Below are positions 3,259 to 6,009 of a stretch of 6,009 nt of DNA, in pieces. Within the stretch, counting starts at the first letter, position 1; each line of letters opens with the position of its first letter. The stretch is from Syntrophomonadaceae bacterium. Lineage in GTDB: Bacteria > Bacillota > Dethiobacteria > DTU022. The notes below the pieces were generated by a model, which was not told where the DNA came from, did no database searches, and saw only the letters and a program-made list of their open reading frames with translations. The translations under genes and the position numbers were made by a program. The stretch lies in assembly GCA_003552365.1 (NCBI GenBank), contig PUKR01000089.1, positions 1 to 6,009 on the forward strand. The letters run 5' to 3'.

Positions 3259-6009
3259 ATGGATTATCGAGACACATTAAACCTGCCCAAAACCGATTTT
3301 CCGATGCGGGCAAAGTTGCCGCAGCGTGAGCCGGAAATGCTCGAGTTTTGGGACTCCCTGGACATAAATAACCTGGTCAGGGAAAATCGTAAAGGAGCAA
3401 CCAAGTACATCTTACATGACGGGCCACCTTATGCCAACGGGGATATCCATATGGGAACCGCGTTGAACAAGGTGCTTAAGGATATCATCAACAAGTATAA
3501 AACTATGCGCGGCTTCGACTGTCCTTATGTGCCCGGCTGGGATACCCACGGTTTACCGATCGAACACCAGATAATAAAAACCAAGAAAATAAACCGTAAG
3601 GAAATTTCCGATCTTGAATTCAGGCGCATGTGCCGCGATTACGCCTTGAAATATGTTGATGTACAAAGGGAGCAGTTCAAGCGGCTCGGAGTCCGCGGTG
3701 ACTGGGAGAACCCTTATTTAACCCTTGCCCCTGAATTTGAGGGCCGTCAAATCAAAGTTTTTGGCACCATGGCTGCCAACGGGCATCTTTACAAAGGAAT
3801 GCGCCCGGTTTACTGGTGTGCAAGTTGCGAAACCGCCCTGGCCGAGGCAGAAATAGAATATGGACAAAAAGTCTCTGAGTCGATTTACGTTAAGTTTCCC
3901 TTCATTGACGACCGCGGTCTCTTAGGCGGGGTTGAAAATTGCTACTGCCTGATCTGGACAACCACTGCCTGGACTATTCCCGCCAACCTGGCCATTGCCC
4001 TGCATCCGGATCTTGATTATGTTTTGGTGCAAGCCGGGGATGAAAAGTATTTACTGGCCGAAGGGCTTTTAGAAGATGTTGCAAAGCTGGCGGGAGCGGA
4101 AGAAACCTGGCCGGTGGTAAAGCGCTTTAAGGGCAGGGATTTGATCGGCCTGCGCTGCAAACATCCGCTTTATGATCGTGAATCACTACTTGTCGAGGCC
4201 GAACATGTCACCCTGGAACAGGGCACCGGTTGTGTGCATACCGCACCTGGGCACGGCCACGAGGACTTTTTTGTCGGCAAGGCCTACGATTTGCCGGTTT
4301 TAAGCCCCCTTGACGACAGGGGATATTTTACTGAAGAAGCCGGTCAGTATGCCGGAATGTCCCATGAAGAGGGGGGCAAAGCGGTGATCGAAGACCTCAG
4401 GGAAAAAGGGGCCTTGATTAAGTCAACACCGGTGGAACACCAGTACCCGAACTGCTGGCGCTGCAAGCTGCCGCTTCTTTACCGGGCCACCGAGCAGTGG
4501 TTTGCTTCGATTGACGGTTTCCGGAAAGAGGCTTTGCAGGCTATAAACCAGGTAAAGTGGGTTCCTTCATGGGGAGAAGAACGGATTTACAACATGATTG
4601 CCGAGCGGCAGGACTGGTGTATTTCCCGGCAGCGAGTCTGGGGAGTGCCTATTCCCATCTTTTACTGTCTTAATTGTGAGACACCCCTGGTTAACGAGGA
4701 TACTATCGAAGCAGTGAGCAATCTTTTCAGCAAGGAAGGGTCGGACGCATGGTTTGCGAAAGAAGCGGAAGAAATTTTACCCCCGGGAACAACCTGCTCA
4801 AATTGCGGGCATGATCGGTTCAGGAAGGAAAAAGATACCATGGATGTTTGGTTTGACTCAGGTTCCAGCCATGATGCCGTGCTTGATCCCCGCCCGGAAC
4901 TGCACTGGCCTTCCGACCTGTACCTTGAAGGTAGTGACCAGTATCGCGGCTGGTTCCATTCCTCCCTGCTTACCGCCGTTGCCACCAGGGGCGAACCGCC
5001 GTACAAGGCTGTTTTAAGCCATGGCTGGGTAGTCGACGGGGAAGGTAAGAAGATGTCTAAATCCCTGGGCAATGTAATCGCTCCCGAGGAAATTATAAAG
5101 CAGTACGGAGCCGATATTCTCAGGTTGTGGGTTACTTCGGCCGATTTTACCCACGATATGAACCTATCTGAGGACATTTTGAAACAGTTAATAGAAGTTT
5201 ACCGGAAAATCAGGAATACCGTCCGTTTCCTGCTTGCCGGTTGCTATGATTTTGATCCTGAAAGGGATCCCGTCGATTACGGGGAAATGGAAGAGCTGGA
5301 CCGCTGGGCTCTTTACCGGTTAAACAACCTGGTTGAGAAGGCGACCCAGGCATATGAAAATTATGAATACCACCAGTTTTTCCATGCCCTTCACAACTTC
5401 TGTGTTGTGGATATGAGCAATTTCTATCTTGATATTATCAAGGACAGGCTTTACTGCTCTACCCCCGATGCACCCGGGCGCCGATCGGCCCAAACTGCCC
5501 TGATGACAATTTTGGAACACCTGGTGTTGATGATGTCGCCTATCCTTACTTTTACCGCTGAAGAAGTGTGGCGGCACCTGCCGGGCAGCCGCAGGGAAAG
5601 TGTTCAGCTGGCCGACTGGCCTGAAACTAAACCGCAATGGAACGACCGGGAGTTGGGCCGCCGCTGGGAAACCCTGCTTGAAGTCAGGGAAGAAGTAACC
5701 TGGGCCCTTGAACAGGCCCGTCGTGATAAGGTTATCGGCAGTTCTTTGGAAGGCTCGGTCACCGTCTGGGCCGACGAGAAGGTTTATGAAAAAATCAAGG
5801 ATTATGCCGATCAACTCTCTGCAATTTTTATTGTATCTTCAGCCGAGTTGATTTCAGGTAAAGAAAGTGCCCCCGGGGAAGCAGTCAGCGGGCAGCGATC
5901 TCCGATCAAGATCCTGGTTAGCAAGGCTGGCGGGCATAAATGCCCCCGCTGCTGGGTTTATACTGAAGCAGAGCAGGAATTGTGTCCCCGCTGCAGCGAG
6001 GTAGTTTCC
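3259..6009 (+). CDS. ileS: Isoleucyl-tRNA synthetase (3' end cut by window end)
   Basis: An open frame of 917 codons runs to the last base; only about 5-20 residues should be missing. This cytoplasmic class Ia synthetase activates isoleucine with ATP, charges tRNA-Ile and hydrolyses mischarged valine. Seen in order: the catalytic core with GPPYANGDIHMGTALNK (55-71) and PGWDTHGLPIE; the CP1 editing domain with WTTTAWTIPAN (233-243) and GTGCVHTAPGHGHEDF (322-337); Cys pairs C399/C402, C470/C473 and C513/C516, the last two a likely zinc ribbon; MDVWFDSGSSH; KMSKS at 598-602; a helical anticodon-binding domain; and a C-terminal zinc finger with C895, C898, C909 and C912. The signature HIGH reads HMGT (64-67), with Thr replacing the last His. 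The spacing between the C-terminal Cys pairs is shorter than in many relatives. The Cys-rich, zinc-finger-bearing form points to the ordinary bacterial housekeeping enzyme. The upstream Ile T-box controls it. Antisense frames at 4662-5177 and 5320-5814 are shadows. Confidence 0.97.
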   Translation, partial: MDYRDTLNLPKTDFPMRAKLPQREPEMLEFWDSLDINNLVRENRKGATKYILHDGPPYANGDIHMGTALNKVLKDIINKYKTMRGFDCPYVPGWDTHGLPIEHQIIKTKKINRKEISDLEFRRMCRDYALKYVDVQREQFKRLGVRGDWENPYLTLAPEFEGRQIKVFGTMAANGHLYKGMRPVYWCASCETALAEAEIEYGQKVSESIYVKFPFIDDRGLLGGVENCYCLIWTTTAWTIPANLAIALHPDLDYVLVQAGDEKYLLAEGLLEDVAKLAGAEETWPVVKRFKGRDLIGLRCKHPLYDRESLLVEAEHVTLEQGTGCVHTAPGHGHEDFFVGKAYDLPVLSPLDDRGYFTEEAGQYAGMSHEEGGKAVIEDLREKGALIKSTPVEHQYPNCWRCKLPLLYRATEQWFASIDGFRKEALQAINQVKWVPSWGEERIYNMIAERQDWCISRQRVWGVPIPIFYCLNCETPLVNEDTIEAVSNLFSKEGSDAWFAKEAEEILPPGTTCSNCGHDRFRKEKDTMDVWFDSGSSHDAVLDPRPELHWPSDLYLEGSDQYRGWFHSSLLTAVATRGEPPYKAVLSHGWVVDGEGKKMSKSLGNVIAPEEIIKQYGADILRLWVTSADFTHDMNLSEDILKQLIEVYRKIRNTVRFLLAGCYDFDPERDPVDYGEMEELDRWALYRLNNLVEKATQAYENYEYHQFFHALHNFCVVDMSNFYLDIIKDRLYCSTPDAPGRRSAQTALMTILEHLVLMMSPILTFTAEEVWRHLPGSRRESVQLADWPETKPQWNDRELGRRWETLLEVREEVTWALEQARRDKVIGSSLEGSVTVWADEKVYEKIKDYADQLSAIFIVSSAELISGKESAPGEAVSGQRSPIKILVSKAGGHKCPRCWVYTEAEQELCPRCSEVVS

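Noticed and set aside
4662..5814. Antisense and +2 open frames inside ileS
   Set aside because: The ileS frame is continuous with all class Ia motifs, so these are shadows.

Overview
The window looks like chromosomal DNA of a Gram-positive bacterium of the Firmicutes, probably class Clostridia. The reasons are the gene order yggS-yggT-ylmH-divIVA-ileS, strong AGGAGG-type ribosome binding sites, a DivIVA with a Bacillus-like core, and a tRNA-responsive T-box leader ahead of ileS. Base composition is intermediate. I could not fix the genus from sequence alone. All genes read on the + strand.

Layout. Bases 1-516 hold the C-terminal part of a YggS/YlmE PLP-homeostasis protein, cut by the window start. 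It is followed 4 bp later by a small YggT/YlmG membrane protein (521-805) and then by a YlmH-type S4 RNA-binding protein (828-1595); these three look like one operon. A short gap carries a sigma-A-like promoter and leads to divIVA (1731-2588). Its product has a normal membrane-curvature/coiled-coil core plus an unusual C-terminal tail of 14 hexapeptide repeats. Next come a promoter (2610-2638) and an isoleucine T-box riboswitch with intrinsic terminator (about 2645-2902). ileS (3259 to the window end) encodes isoleucyl-tRNA synthetase and lacks only its last residues.

The most unusual stretch is 2903-3258, between the T-box terminator and ileS. An ileS gene controlled by a T-box usually starts soon after the terminator, but here about 350 bp intervene. 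A near-identical 12/13-nt direct repeat, CAGCC(T)AATTAAG, lies just after the terminator and again just before the ileS Shine-Dalgarno. Removing one repeat copy and the DNA between would restore a conventional T-box-to-ileS spacing. The intervening DNA is rich in long perfect complementary segments, including two possible pseudoknots and a pair of mutually exclusive stems. It has no convincing protein gene. I interpret it as an inserted, structured RNA-like element inside the ileS leader; I do not recognise its family.

How the genes work together: this is the conserved 'division cluster tail' of Firmicutes, linking cofactor homeostasis, division or membrane proteins, ribosome-associated RNA binding, pole/septum targeting and isoleucyl-tRNA charging. 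sepF, which commonly sits between yggS and yggT in this cluster, is absent here.
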